DNA from: Neodontobutis hainanensis
Lineage: Eukaryota; Chordata; Actinopteri; Gobiiformes; Odontobutidae
DNA length: 64,000 bases
Reading direction: 5' to 3'
NCBI GenBank assembly: GCA_024349245.1
Contig: JALDNG010002205.1
Span: 53,601-117,600 of the forward strand
Numbering within the stretch: the stretch's first letter is position 1; every line of letters starts with the position of its first letter. Under the pieces are notes generated by a model. That model had not been told where the DNA came from. It did not search any database and saw nothing but the letters and a program-made list of their open reading frames with translations. Shown piece by piece: positions 19,149 through 32,937 of the stretch. The position numbers were made by a program, and so were the translations under genes.

Positions 19149-22100
19149 GATCCAGCACAACTAAGCAGAGACAGCCAAGAATAACTTAAATAACCATCTG
19201 ACCACAGCAGAGACTTCTGTAGAAGAACATTAGAGGTCTGTGTCATTGACCCAAATGGAGCATTGTCCCGTTTCAATTGAGTAAGTGCTACTTGTTGGGT
19301 CGATTGTGTGTGACCAAAGTCTTCATAATTCTTTTAAGTCTACTTATTTTCTTATTCACATTACGATGACCTCAAATTGCGACACTGGTGATGTCTGTTT
19401 TCATAAGTGCTTCTTTTGGGGTTGTCTTTATTGTGACCTTCCCTCAAGCAACACAAGCAAGAATGGAAAAAATGACTATTCCTCTTTGATAACTTGGCAT
19501 GGTTCAGTTTTTTATGGAAGTCACTGACCATTTACATTTCCCTAGCACAAGCACTGACTTGACGTTTCAATGCTGTAAGTGCTACTTGTTGGGGTAGTGT
19601 AGGTGTTGTCTTATTTACAATCTCTTGTGGATTCTTTGAAACCATGTCTTGTGTGAATTTTAAGTCATTTCTTTTGCTTTAACCTGAGCATTGACCTGTC
19701 GTTGATTTTCAGTATGTGCTTTACGTTGGGGCAGTTTTTGTTTTTTTATTAACAAATACTGCCACTTCTAGTCTAATGTTTCTGATGATGCCCTAACCTG
19801 AGCATTAACTTGTCGGTGACTTTCAATAAGTACTTTCTTGTTGGGGTAGTGTTACTGACGTGGGCATCAACATGCAATTATTATACAGTGAAGAAATAGA
19901 CAAAAATGGATATTTGTCTTTATCCTGAGTCTTTCTGCATGTTTTGGGGGTCTTCTGGGTGACAATGGTTCACATCAGGCAAAGTGTTAATGGCTTGAAT
20001 GTAAATTGCACAGACATTCAGTACAAACAGTTGCATCGCCCAATTATCATAATCGTTGAAACTCTGAAAAGGAGGCGGGCTTAGGTTGCATAAGTAGACT
20101 ACACAAATTCAGACTAGCATTGTCTCACATGAGCCAGCACAACTCCGCAAAGACCGCCAAGAATAAATTTGAAGAACCATCAGACAACAGCACAGACTCA
20201 TGTAGAAGAACATGGATTATTAGCGTTGGGTTTCATTGACCCAAATGGATCATTGTCTTGTATCAATTGAGTAAGTGCTACTTTTTGTATCGGTTGTACA
20301 TGACCAAAGTCTTCATATTTTTCTAAAGTCTGCTTATTTTCTTTTACACATTAAGATGACCTCACATTGAGACACTGGTGATGTATGTTTTCATAAGTGC
20401 TTCTCTTTGGGGTTGTCTTGATTGTGACCTTCACTCCAGGAACACAAGCAAGAATTGCAGGAATGAATAATCCTCTTTTATATTTTGACAATGTTAAGTT
20501 TTTCATGGAAGCCACTGGCCATTTACATTACCTAGCACAAGCACCAACTTGACTTTTCAATGCAGTAAGTGCTACTTGTTGGGGTGGTGTTGGTGTTGTC
20601 TCTAACAAGCTCCTGTTGAGTCTTTACAACATTGTCATGTGTAAATTGTTAGTCATTCGTATTGCCCTAACCTGAGCATTGACTTGTCAGAGAATTTCAG
20701 TAAGTGCTTTCCGTTGGGGCAGTTTTTTGACAAATGCGCCACTTGTAGTGTAAAAGAAAGTTCTGAATGGATTTGCTCAAAGGTCACCTCAAAAGGAATC
20801 ACCTGTGCTTGTTTATGCTCATAAGTGCTTCTCTTTGGGGTTGTCTTTGTTGCAACATGTTCATACATAAGGATTGAACCAAGGCAATACTAAACAAAAG
20901 CTTTCAGTTAGAGGTACACTACAACCAATGTAACTCTCTCTCTGCAATTAAAAAAGTTCTTTATAGTTAGGGTTTGTTTCTTGCTAAAGCTGTATGCATT
21001 CAGATACCTTTTATTAGTTTAATTTTGTCCTTATCATCACCCTGACACAAGACACTGACTTTAGTTGCGGATACAGTAAGTGCTACTTGCTGAAGTAGTT
21101 TTGGTCTTGTCTCATTAACGGTCTCTTGTTGAGTCTTAGCACTGTCATAGCAATCTCTTGTTGAATCTCTACAGCATTGTCATGTGTAATATGTAAGTCA
21201 TTCATTATGCCATAACCTGAAAGGTCTCTGGTTCAAATCAGGATACCCCCTGAATGTGTCTGTAGATATGACTGCTTAACCTTGATGCAGGTCTGATTTG
21301 CTGAGCTCTGGTTTCCATCACTACATTGCAAAACTTCTATGGTATGCACTGTAAATATCTCAAGCAAATGATTTTGTTTATAAGTTTTCTAAGTCAAGGC
21401 AATTTCAGACCTGCATCCGATTGGTTTGATCCCAGAACATCATCAGAGACTTCTGTAGAAGAACATTAGAGGTCTGTGTCATTGACCCAACTTACCCAAC
21501 TGAAGCATTGTTCGGTTTCAATTGAGTAAGTGCTACTTGTTGGGTCGAGTCTGTTTGACCAAAGTCTTCATAATTCTTTTAAGTCTGCTTATTTTCTTAT
21601 ACACATTAAGATGACCTCAAATTGTGACACTGTTGATGTCTGTTTTCATAAGTGCTTCTCTTTGGGGTTGTCTTGATTGTGGCCTTCCCTCAAGCAACAC
21701 AAGCAAGAATGGAAAAAATTACTATTCCTCTTTGATAACTTGGCATGGTTCAGTTTTTATGGAAGTCACTGACCATTTACATTTCCCTAGCACAAGCACT
21801 GACTTGACATTTCAATGCAGTAAGTGCTACTTGTTGGGTAGTGTAGGTGTGGTTAAGCAAGTAGAAACGACTGCTTAACCTTGATGCAAGTCTGTTGAAA
21901 AGAGGAATTTACAGTGTGGAAATGCAATTATTTATTTTTTCTCATTTTTTAAAGCGTCTAAACAGCATATTGAGAATTCTGTCTGTAAAAGTGATGTTTC
22001 AAACATTTGCAACAGTTATTTGTTCTTTCAGTGCCTGAGCAAGAACCCTCATTTCCAACAAATTTCAGACCACCTGAACAGGGACTTGAACCCTGGACCC

Positions 22101-22604
22101 TCAGATTAAAAGTCTGATGCTCTACCTACTGAGCTACTCAGGCCCTGTCTAGCACAGGTGGAGGAGAAACAGAGGAATGCAGTTCCATCTTAGACTCTAA
22201 TTCGAACATCCAATGTAGAAACTTTGTACCCTCAGATTAATAGTAATGGTTCACCAATGGCGTTACCCAGGCTCTGGAACAAATCTGTAACCCCAAAAAA
22301 GTGTTTTTGTACTCTCATTAACAATCTTGTTTTGAGTCTTGGACACAAAAAGCAGTTAGTATCATTGACTATACTGAAGGATTGCCTTGTTTCAACTGAG
22401 TAAGTGCTACTTGTTGGGGCGATTGTACATGACCAAACATAATGAAGACTGCTTATTTCTGAAACGCCCTACGATGACCTTACATTGAGATACTGGTGAC
22501 TTCTGCATATATAAATGCTTTTCTCTGGGGTTGTCCTGATCCCTTCAAAGAATACGAGCAAGAATGCAGACATAAATTTTGCTCTTTTTTATTCTCTCTC
22601 AAGT
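19149..22604 (+). repeat. Satellite unit 2 (3,456 bp)
   Basis: Near-identical to unit 1, differing by small indels in T and A runs and scattered substitutions. Carries the variant set 'ggaatgcag', 'gactctaattcg', 'atcttgttttgag', shared with units 4 and 5. Confidence 0.95.
22071..22143 (-). tRNA. tRNA-Lys(UUU), satellite copy 2
   Basis: Identical in all stems, the anticodon and the A and B boxes to copy 1. Confidence 0.85.
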
Positions 22605-25600
22605 GATCCAGCACAACTAAGCAGAGACAGCCAAGAATAACTTAAATAACCATCTGACCACAGCAGAGACTTCTGTAGAAGAACATTAGAGGTCTGTGTC
22701 ATTGACCCAAATGGAGCATTGTCCCGTTTCAATTGAGTAAGTGCTACTTGTTGGGTCGATTTTGTGTGACCAAAGTCTTCATAATTCTTTTAAGTCTACT
22801 TATTTTCTTATTCACATTACGATGACCTCAAATTGCGACACTGGTGATGTCTGTTTTCATAAGTGCTTCTTTTTGGGGTTGTCTTTATTGTGACCTTCCC
22901 TCAAGCAACACAAGCAAGAATGGAAAAAATGACTATTCCTCTTTGATAACTTGGCATGGTTCAGTTTTTTATGGAAGCCACTGACCATTTACATTTCCCT
23001 AGCACAAGCACTGACTTGACGTTTCAATGCTGTAAGTGCTACTTGTTGGGGTAGTGTAGGTGTTGTCTTATTTACAATCTCTTGTGGATTCTTTGAAACC
23101 ATGTCTTGTGTGAATTTTAAGTAATTTCTTTTGCCTTAACCTGAGCATTGACCTGTCGTTGATTTTCAGTATGTGCTTTACGTTGGGGCAGTTTTTGTTT
23201 TTATTAACAAATACTGCCACTTCTAGTCTAATGTTTCTGATGATGCCCTAACCTGAGCATTAACTTGTCGGTGACTTTCAATAAGTACTTTCATGTTGGG
23301 GTAGTGTTACTGACGGGCATCAACATGCAATTATTATACAGTGAAGAAATAGACAAAAATGGATATTTGTCTTTATCCTGAGTCTTTCTGCATGTTTTGG
23401 GGTCTTCTGGGTGACAATGGTTCACATCAGGCAAATTGTTAATGGCTTGAATGTAAATTGCACAGACATTCAGTACAAACAGTTGCATCGTCCAATTATC
23501 ATAATCGTTGAAACTCTGAAAAGGAGGCGGGCTTAGGTTGCATAAGTAGACTACACTAATTCAGACTAGCATTGTCTCACATGAGCCAGCACAACTCCGC
23601 AAAGACCGCCAAGAATAAATTTGAAGAACCATCAGACAACAGCACAGACTCATGTAGAAGAACATGGATTATTAGCGTTGGGTTTCATTGACCCAAATGG
23701 ATCATTGTCTTGTATCAATTGAGTAAGTGCTACTTTTTGTATCGGTTGTACATGACCAAAGTCTTCATATTTTTCTAAAGTCTGCTTATTTTCTTTTACA
23801 CATTAAGATGACCTCACATTGAGACACTGGTGATGTATGTTTTCATAAGTGCTTCTCTTTGGGGTTGTCTTGATTGTGACCTTCACTCCAGGAACACAAG
23901 CAAGAATTGCAGGAATGAATAATCCTCTTTTATATTTTGACAATGTTAAGTTTTTCATGGAAGCCACTGGCCATTTACATTACCCTAGCACAAGCACCAA
24001 CTTGACTTTTCAATGCAGTAAGTGCTACTTGTTGGGGTGGTGTTGGTGTTGTCTCTAACAAGCTCCTGTTGAGTCTTTACAACATTGTCATGTGTAAATT
24101 GTTAGTCATTCGTATTGCCCTAACCTGAGCATTGACTTGTCAGAGAATTTCAGTAAGTGCTTTCCGTTGGGGCAGTTTTTTGACAAATGCGCCACTTGTA
24201 GTGTAAAAGAAAGTTCTGAATGGATTTGCTCAAAGGTCACCTCAAAAGGAATCACCTGTGCTTGTTTATGCTCATAAGTGCTTCTCTTTGGGGTTGTCTT
24301 TGTTGCAACATGTTCATACATAAGGATTGAACCAAGGCAATACTAAACAAAAGCTTTCAGTTAGAGGTACACTACAACCAATGTAACTCTCTCTCTGCAA
24401 TTAAAAAAGTTCTTTATAGTTAGGGTTTGTTTCTTGCTAAAGCTGTATGCATTCAGATACCTTTTATTAGTTTAATTTTGTCCTTATCATCACCCTGACA
24501 CAAGACACTGACTTTAGTTGCGGATACAGTAAGTGCTACTTGCTGAAGTAGTTTTGGTCTTGTCTCATTAACGGTCTCTTGTTGAGTCTTAGCACTGTCA
24601 TAGCAATCTCTTGTTGAATCTCTACAGCATTGTCATGTGTAATATGTAAGTCATTCATTATGCCATAACCTGAAAGGTCTCTGGTTCAAATCAGGATACC
24701 CCCTGAATGTGTCTGTAGATATGACTGCTTAACCTTGATGCAGGTCTGATTTGCTGAGCTCTGGTTTCCATCACTACATTGCAAAACTTCTATGGTCTGC
24801 ACTGTAAATATCTCAAGCAAATGATTTTGTTTATAAGTTTTCTAAGTCAAGGCAATTTCAGACCTGCATCCGATTGGTTTGATCCCAGAACATCATCAGA
24901 GACTTCTGTAGAAGAACATTAGAGGTCTGTGTCATTGACCCAACTTACCCAACTGAAGCATTGTTCGGTTTCAATTGAGTAAGTGCTACTTGTTGGGTCG
25001 AGTCTGTTTGACCAAAGTCTTCATAATTCTTTAAGTCTGCTTATTTTCTTATACACATTAAGATGACCTCAAATTGTGACACTGTTGATGTCTGTTTTCA
25101 TAAGTGCTTCTCTTTGGGGTTGTCTTGATTGTGGCCTTCCTCAAGCAACACAAGCAAGAATGGAAAAAATTACTATTCCTCTTTGATAACTTGGCATGGT
25201 TCATTTTTATGGAAGTCACTGACCATTTACATTTCCCTAGCACAAGCACTGACTTGACATTTCAATGCAGTAAGTGCTACTTGTTGGGGTAGTGTAGGTG
25301 TGGTTAAGCAAGTAGAAACGACTGCTTAACCTTGATGCAAGTCTGTTGAAAAGAGGAATTTACAGTGTGGAAATGCAATTATTTATTTTTTCTCATTTTT
25401 TAAAGCGTCTAAACAGCATATTGAGAATTCTGTCTGTAAAAGTGATGTTTCAAACATTTGCAACAGTTATTTGTTCTTTCAGTGCCTGAGCAAGAACCCT
25501 CATTTCCAACAAATTTCAGACCACCTGAACAGGGACTTGAACCCTGGACCCTCAGATTAAAAGTCTGATGCTCTACCTACTGAGCTACTCAGGCCCTGTC

Positions 25601-26056
25601 TAGCACAGGTGGAGGAGAAACAGAGGAATACAGTTCCATCTTAGACTCTTTAATTCGAACATCCAATGTAGAAACTTTGTACCCTCAGATTAATAGTAAT
25701 GGTTCACCAATGGCGTTACCCAGGCTCTGGAACAAATCTGTAACCCCAAAAAAGTGTTTTTGTACTCTCATTAACAATCTTATGTTGAGTCTTGGACACA
25801 AAAAGCAGTTAGTATCATTGACTATACTGAAGGATTGCCTTGTTTCAACTGAGTAAGTGCTACTTGTTGGGGCGATTGTACATGACCAAACATAATGAAG
25901 ACTGCTTATTTCTGAAACGCCCTACGATGACCTTACATTGAGATACTGGTGACTTCTGCATATATAAATGCTTTTCTCTGGGGTTGTCCTGATCCTTCAA
26001 AGAATACGAGCAAGAATGCAGACATAAATTTTGCTCTTTTTTATTCTCTCTCAAGT
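22605..26056 (+). repeat. Satellite unit 3 (3,452 bp)
   Basis: Near-identical unit. Carries 'ggaatacag', 'gactctttaattcg', 'atcttatgttgag' like unit 1, and 'aagtaatttc' where units 1 and 2 have 'aagtcatttc'. Confidence 0.95.
25522..25594 (-). tRNA. tRNA-Lys(UUU), satellite copy 3
   Basis: Identical in sequence to copy 1; same position within the satellite unit. Confidence 0.85.
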
Positions 26057-29000
26057 GATCCAGCACAACTAAGCAGAGACAGCCAAGAATAACTTAAATA
26101 ACCATCTGACCACAGCAGAGACTTCTGTAGAAGAACATTAGAGGTCTGTGTCATTGACCCAAATGGAGCATTGTCCCGTTTCAATTGAGTAAGTGCTACT
26201 TGTTGGGTCGATTGTGTGTGACCAAAGTCTTCATAATTCTTTTAAGTCTACTTATTTTCTTATTCACATTACGATGACCTCAAATTGCGACACTGGTGAT
26301 GTCTGTTTTCATAAGTGCTTCTTTTTGGGGTTGTCTTTATTGTGACCTTCCCTCAAGCAACACAAGCAAGAATGGAAAAATGACTATTCCTCTTTGATAA
26401 CTTGGCATGGTTCAGTTTTTTATGGAAGTCACTGACCATTTACATTTCCCTAGCACAAGCACTGACTTGACGTTTCAATGCTGTAAGTGCTACTTGTTGG
26501 GGTAGTGTAGGTGTTGTCTTATTTACAATCTCTTGTGGATTCTTTGAAACCATGTCTTGTGTGAATTTTAAGTCATTTCTTTTGCTTTAACCTGAGCATT
26601 GACCTGTCGTTGATTTTCAGTATGTGCTTTACGTTGGGGCAGTTTTTTGTTTTTTTTATTAACAAATACTGCCACTTCTAGTCTAATGTTTCTGATGATG
26701 CCCTAACCTGAGCATTAACTTGTCGGTGACTTTCAATAAGTACTTTCTTGTTGGGGTAGTGTTACTGACGTGGGCATCAACATGCAATTATTATACAGTG
26801 AAGAAATAGACAAAAATGGATATTTGTCTTTATCCTGAGTCTTTCTGCAGGTTTTGGGGGTCTTCTGGGTGACAATGGTTCACATCAGGCAAATTGTTAA
26901 TGGCTTGAATGTAAATTGCACAGACATTCAGTACAAACAGTTGCATCGTCCAATTATCATAATCGTTGAAACTCTGAAAAGGAGGCGGGCTTAGGTTGCA
27001 TAAGTAGACTACACTAATTCAGACTAGCATTGTCTCACATGAGCCAGCACAACTCCGCAAAGACCGCCAAGAATAAATTTGAAGAACCATCAGACAACAG
27101 CACAGACTCATGTAGAAGAACATGGATTATTAGCGTTGGGTTTCATTGACCCAAATGGATCATTGTCTTGTATCAATTGAGTAAGTGCTACTTTTTGTAT
27201 CGGTTGTACATGACCAAAGTCTTCATATTTTCTAAAGTCTGCTTATTTTCTTTTACACATTAAGATGACCTCACATTGAGACACTGGTGATGTATGTTTT
27301 CATAAGTGCTTCTCTTTGGGGTTGTCTTGATTGTGACCTTCACTCCAGGAACACAAGCAAGAATTGCAGGAATGAATAATCCTCTTTTATATTTTGACAA
27401 TGTTAAGTTTTTCATGGAAGCCACTGGCCATTTACATTACCCTAGCACAAGCACCAACTTGACTTTTCAATGCAGTAAGTGCTACTTGTTGGGGTGGTGT
27501 TGGTGTTGTCTCTAACAAGCTCCTGTTGAGTCTTTACAACATTGTCATGTGTAAATTGTTAGTCATTCGTATTGCCCTAACCTGAGCATTGACTTGTCAG
27601 AGAATTTCAGTAAGTGCTTTCCGTTGGGGCAGTTTTTTTGACAAATGCGCCACTTGTAGTGTAAAAGAAAGTTCTGAATGGATTTGCTCAAAGGTCACCT
27701 CAAAAGGAATCACCTGTGCTTGTTTATGCTCATAAGTGCTTCTCTTTGGGGTTGTCTTTGTTGCAACATGTTCATACATAAGGATTGAACCAAGGCAATA
27801 CTAAACAAAAGCTTTCAGTTAGAGGTACACTACAACCAATGTAACTCTTATAGTTAGGGTTTGTTTCTTGCTAAAGCTGTATGCATTCAGATACCTTTTA
27901 TTAGTTTAATTTTGTCCTTATCATCACCCTGACACAAGACACTGACTTTAGTTGCGGATACAGTAAGTGCTACTTGCTGAAGTAGTTTTGGTCTTGTCTC
28001 ATTAACGGTCTCTTGTTGAGTCTTAGCACTGTCATAGCAATCTCTTGTTGAATCTCTACAGCATTGTCATGTGTAATATGTAAGTCATTCATTATGCCAT
28101 AACCTGAAAGGTCTCTGGTTCAAATCAGGATACCCCCTGAATGTGTCTGTAGATATGACTGCTTAACCTTGATGCAGGTCTGATTTGCTGAGCTCTGGTT
28201 TCCATCACTACATTGCAAAACTTCTATGGTATGCACTGTAAATATCTCAAGCAAATGATTTTGTTTATAAGTTTTCTAAGTCAAGGCAATTTCAGACCTG
28301 CATCCGATTGGTTTGATCCCAGAACATCATCAGAGACTTCTGTAGAAGAACATTAGAGGTCTGTGTCATTGACCCAACTTACCCAACTGAAGCATTGTTC
28401 GGTTTCAATTGAGTAAGTGCTACTTGTTGGGTCGAGTCTGTTTGACCAAAGTCTTCATAATTCTTTTAAGTCTGCTTATTTTCTTATACACATTAAGATG
28501 ACCTCAAATTGTGACACTGTTGATGTCTGTTTTCATAAGTGCTTCTCTTTGGGGTTGTCTTGATTGTGGCCTTCCCTCAAGCAACACAAGCAAGATTGGA
28601 AAAATTACTATTCCTCTTTGATAACTTGGCATGGTTCAGTTTTTATGGAAGTCACTGACCATTTACATTTCCTAGCACAAGCACTGACTTGACATTTCAA
28701 TGCAGTAAGTGCTACTTGGGGTAGTGTAGGTGTGGTTAAGCAAGTAGAAACGACTGCTTAACCTTGATGCAAGTCTGTTGAAAAGAGGAATTTACAGTGT
28801 GGAAATGCAATTATTTATTTTTCTCATTTTTAAAGCGTCTAAACAGCATATTGAGAATTCTGTCTGTAAAAGTGATGTTTCAAACATTTGCAACAGTTAT
28901 TTGTTCTTTCAGTGCCTGAGCAAGAACCCTCATTTCCAACAAATTTCAGACCACCTGAACAGGGACTTGAACCCTGGACCCTCAGATTAAAAGTCTGATG

Positions 29001-29485
29001 CTCTACCTACTGAGCTACTCAGGCCCTGTCTAGCACAGGTGGAGGAGAAACAGAGGAATGCAGTTCCATCTTAGACTCTAATTCGAACATCCAATGTAGA
29101 AACTTTGTACCCTCAGATTAATAGTAATGGTTCACCAATGGCGTTACCCAGGCTCTGGAACAAATCTGTAACCCCAAAAAAGTGTTTTTGTACTCTCATT
29201 AACAATCTTGTTTTGAGTCTTGGACACAAAAAGCAGTTAGTATCATTGACTATACTGAAGGATTGCCTTGTTTCAACTGAGTAAGTGCTACTTGTTGGGG
29301 CGATTGTACATGACCAAACATAATGAAGACTGCTTATTTCTGAAACGCCCTACGATGACCTTACATTGAGATACTGGTGACTTCTGCATATATAAATGCT
29401 TTTCTCTGGGGTTGTCCTGATCCCTTCAAAGAATACGAGCAAGAATGCAGACATAAATTTTGCTCTTTTTTATTCTCTCTCAAGT
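26057..29485 (+). repeat. Satellite unit 4 (3,429 bp)
   Basis: Near-identical unit, slightly shorter because of a loss around 27,846 ('ctctctctgcaattaaaaaa' segment absent). Same variant set as unit 2 near the tRNA. Shares 'gcaagattgg' with unit 5. Confidence 0.95.
28952..29024 (-). tRNA. tRNA-Lys(UUU), satellite copy 4
   Basis: Identical in sequence to copy 1; same position within the satellite unit. Confidence 0.85.
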
Positions 29486-32400
29486 GATCCAGCACAACTA
29501 AGCAGAGACAGCCAAGAATAACTTAAATAACCATCTGACCACAGCAGAGACTTCTGTAGAAGAACATTAGAGGTCTGTGTCATTGACCCAAATGGAGCAT
29601 TGTCCCGTTTCAATTGAGTAAGTGCTACTTGTTGGGTCGATTTTGTGTGACCAAAGTCTTCATAATTCTTTTAAGTCTACTTATTTTCTTATTCACATTA
29701 CGATGACCTCAAATTGCGACACTGGTGATGTCTGTTTTCATAAGTGCTTCTTTTTGGGGTTGTCTTTATTGTGACCTTCCCTCAAGCAACACAAGCAAGA
29801 ATGGAAAAAATGACTATTCCTCTTTGATAACTTGGCATGGTTCAGTTTTTTATGGAAGCCACTGACCATTTACATTTCCCTAGCACAAGCACTGACTTGA
29901 CGTTTCAATGCTGTAAGTGCTACTTGTTGGGGTAGTGTAGGTGTTGTCTTATTTACAATCTCTTGTGGATTCTTTGAAACCATGTCTTGTGTGAATTTTA
30001 AGTAATTTCTTTTGCCTTAACCTGAGCATTGACCTGTCGTTGATTTTCAGTATGTGCTTTACGTTGGGGCAGTTTTTTGTTTTTTTTATTAACAAATACT
30101 GCCACTTCTAGTCTAATGTTTCTGATGATGCCCTAACCTGAGCATTAACTTGTCGGTGACTTTCAATAAGTACTTTCATGTTGGGGTAGTGTTACTGACT
30201 TGGGCATCAACATGCAATTATTATACAGTGAAGAAATAGACAAAAATGGATATTTGTCTTTATCCTGAGTCTTTCTGCATGTTTTGGGGGTCTTCTGGGT
30301 GACAATGGTTCACATCAGGCAAATTGTTAATGGCTTGAATGTAAATTGCACAGACATTCAGTACAAACAGTTGCATCGTCCAATTATCATAATCGTTGAA
30401 ACTCTGAAAAGGAGGCGGGCTTAGGTTGCATAAGTAGACTACACTAATTCAGACTAGCATTGTCTCACATGAGCCAGCACAACTCCGCAAAGACCGCCAA
30501 GAATAAATTTGAAGAACCATCAGACAACAGCACAGACTCATGTAGAAGAACATGGATTATTAGCGTTGGGTTTCATTGACCCAAATGGATCATTGTCTTG
30601 TATCAATTGAGTAAGTGCTACTTTTGTATCGGTTGTACATGACCAAAGTCTTCATATTTTTCTAAAGTCTGCTTATTTTCTTTTACACATTAAGATGACC
30701 TCACATTGAGACACTGGTGATGTATGTTTTCATAAGTGCTTCTCTTTGGGGTTGTCTTGATTGTGACCTTCACTCCAGGAACACAAGCAAGAATTGCAGG
30801 AATGAATAATCCTCTTTTATATTTTGACAATGTTAAGTTTTTCATGGAAGCCACTGGCCATTTACATTACCTAGCACAAGCACCAACTTGACTTTTCAAT
30901 GCAGTAAGTGCTACTTGTTGGGGTGGTGTTGGTGTTGTCTCTAACAAGCTCCTGTTGAGTCTTTACAACATTGTCATGTGTAAATTGTTAGTCATTCGTA
31001 TTGCCCTAACCTGAGCATTGACTTGTCAGAGAATTTCAGTAAGTGCTTTCCGTTGGGGCAGTTTTTTGACAAATGCGCCACTTGTAGTGTAAAAGAAAGT
31101 TCTGAATGGATTTGCTCAAAGGTCACCTCAAAAGGAATCACCTGTGCTTGTTTATGCTCATAAGTGCTTCTCTTTGGGGTTGTCTTTGTTGCAACATGTT
31201 CATACATAAGGATTGAACCAAGGCAATACTAAACAAAAGCTTTCAGTTAGAGGTACACTACAACCAATGTAACTCTCTCTCTGCAATTAAAAAAGTTCTT
31301 TATAGTTAGGGTTTGTTTCTTGCTAAAGCTGTATGCATTCAGATACCTTTTATTAGTTTAATTTTGTCCTTATCATCACCCTGACACAAGACACTGACTT
31401 TAGTTGCGGATACAGTAAGTGCTACTTGCTGAAGTAGTTTTGGTCTTGTCTCATTAACGGTCTCTTGTTGAGTCTTAGCACTGTCATAGCAATCTCTTGT
31501 TGAATCTCTACAGCATTGTCATGTGTAATATGTAAGTCATTCATTATGCCATAACCTGAAAGGTCTCTGGTTCAAATCAGGATACCCCCTGAATGTGTCT
31601 GTAGATATGACTGCTTAACCTTGATGCAGGTCTGATTTGCTGAGCTCTGGTTTCCATCACTACATTGCAAAACTTCTATGGTATGCACTGTAAATATCTC
31701 AAGCAAATGATTTTGTTTATAAGTTTTCTAAGTCAAGGCAATTTCAGACCTGCATCCGATTGGTTTGATCCCAGAACATCATCAGAGACTTCTGTAGAAG
31801 AACATTAGAGGTCTGTGTCATTGACCCAACTTACCCAACTGAAGCATTGTTCGGTTTCAATTGAGTAAGTGCTACTTGTTGGGTCGAGTCTGTTTGACCA
31901 AAGTCTTCATAATTCTTTTAAGTCTGCTTATTTTCTTATACACATTAAGATGACCTCAAATTGTGACACTGTTGATGTCTGTTTTCATAAGTGCTTCTCT
32001 TTGGGGTTGTCTTGATTGTGGCCTTCCCTCAAGCAACACAAGCAAGATTGGAAAAATTACTATTCCTCTTTGATAACTTGGTATGGTTCAGTTTTTTATG
32101 GAAGTCACTGACCATTTACATTTCCCTAGCACAAGCACTGACTTGACATTTCAATGCAGTAAGTGCTACTTGTTGGGGTAGTGTAGGTGTGGTTAAGCAA
32201 GTAGAAACGACTGCTTAACCTTGATGCAAGTCTGTTGAAAAGAGGAATTTACAGTGTGGAAATGCAATTATTTATTTTTCTCATTTTTAAAGCGTCTAAA
32301 CAGCATATTGAGAATTCTGTCTGTAAAAGTGATGTTTCAAACATTTGCAACAGTTATTTGTTCTTTCAGTGCCTGAGCAAGAACCCTCATTTCCAACAAA

Positions 32401-32937
32401 TTTCAGACCACCTGAACAGGGACTTGAACCCTGGACCCTCAGATTAAAAGTCTGATGCTCTACCTACTGAGCTACTCAGGCCCTGTCTAGCACAGGTGGA
32501 GGAGAAACAGAGGAATGCAGTTCCATCTTAGACTCTAATTCGAACATCCAATGTAGAAACTTTGTACCCTCAGATTAATAGTAATGGTTCACCAATGGCG
32601 TTACCCAGGCTCTGGAACAAATCTGTAACCCCAAAAAAGTGTTTTTGTACTCTCATTAACAATCTTGTTTTGAGTCTTGGACACAAAAAGCAGTTAGTAT
32701 CATTGACTATACTGAAGGATTGCCTTGTTTCAACTGAGTAAGTGCTACTTGTTGGGGCGATTGTACATGACCAAACATAATGAAGACTGCTTATTTCTGA
32801 AACACGATGACCTTACATTGAGATACTGGTGACTTCTGCATATATAAATGCTTTTCTCTGGGGTTGTCCTGATCCCTTCAAAGAATACGAGCAAGAATGC
32901 AGACATAAATTTTGCTCTTTTTTATTCTCTCTCAAGT
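29486..32937 (+). repeat. Satellite unit 5 (3,452 bp)
   Basis: Near-identical unit. The tRNA-side variants match units 2 and 4, while the left part ('aagtaatttc', 'gattttgtgtg') matches unit 3, so it looks like a recombinant of the two types. Confidence 0.95.
32409..32481 (-). tRNA. tRNA-Lys(UUU), satellite copy 5
   Basis: Identical in sequence to copy 1; same position within the satellite unit. Confidence 0.85.
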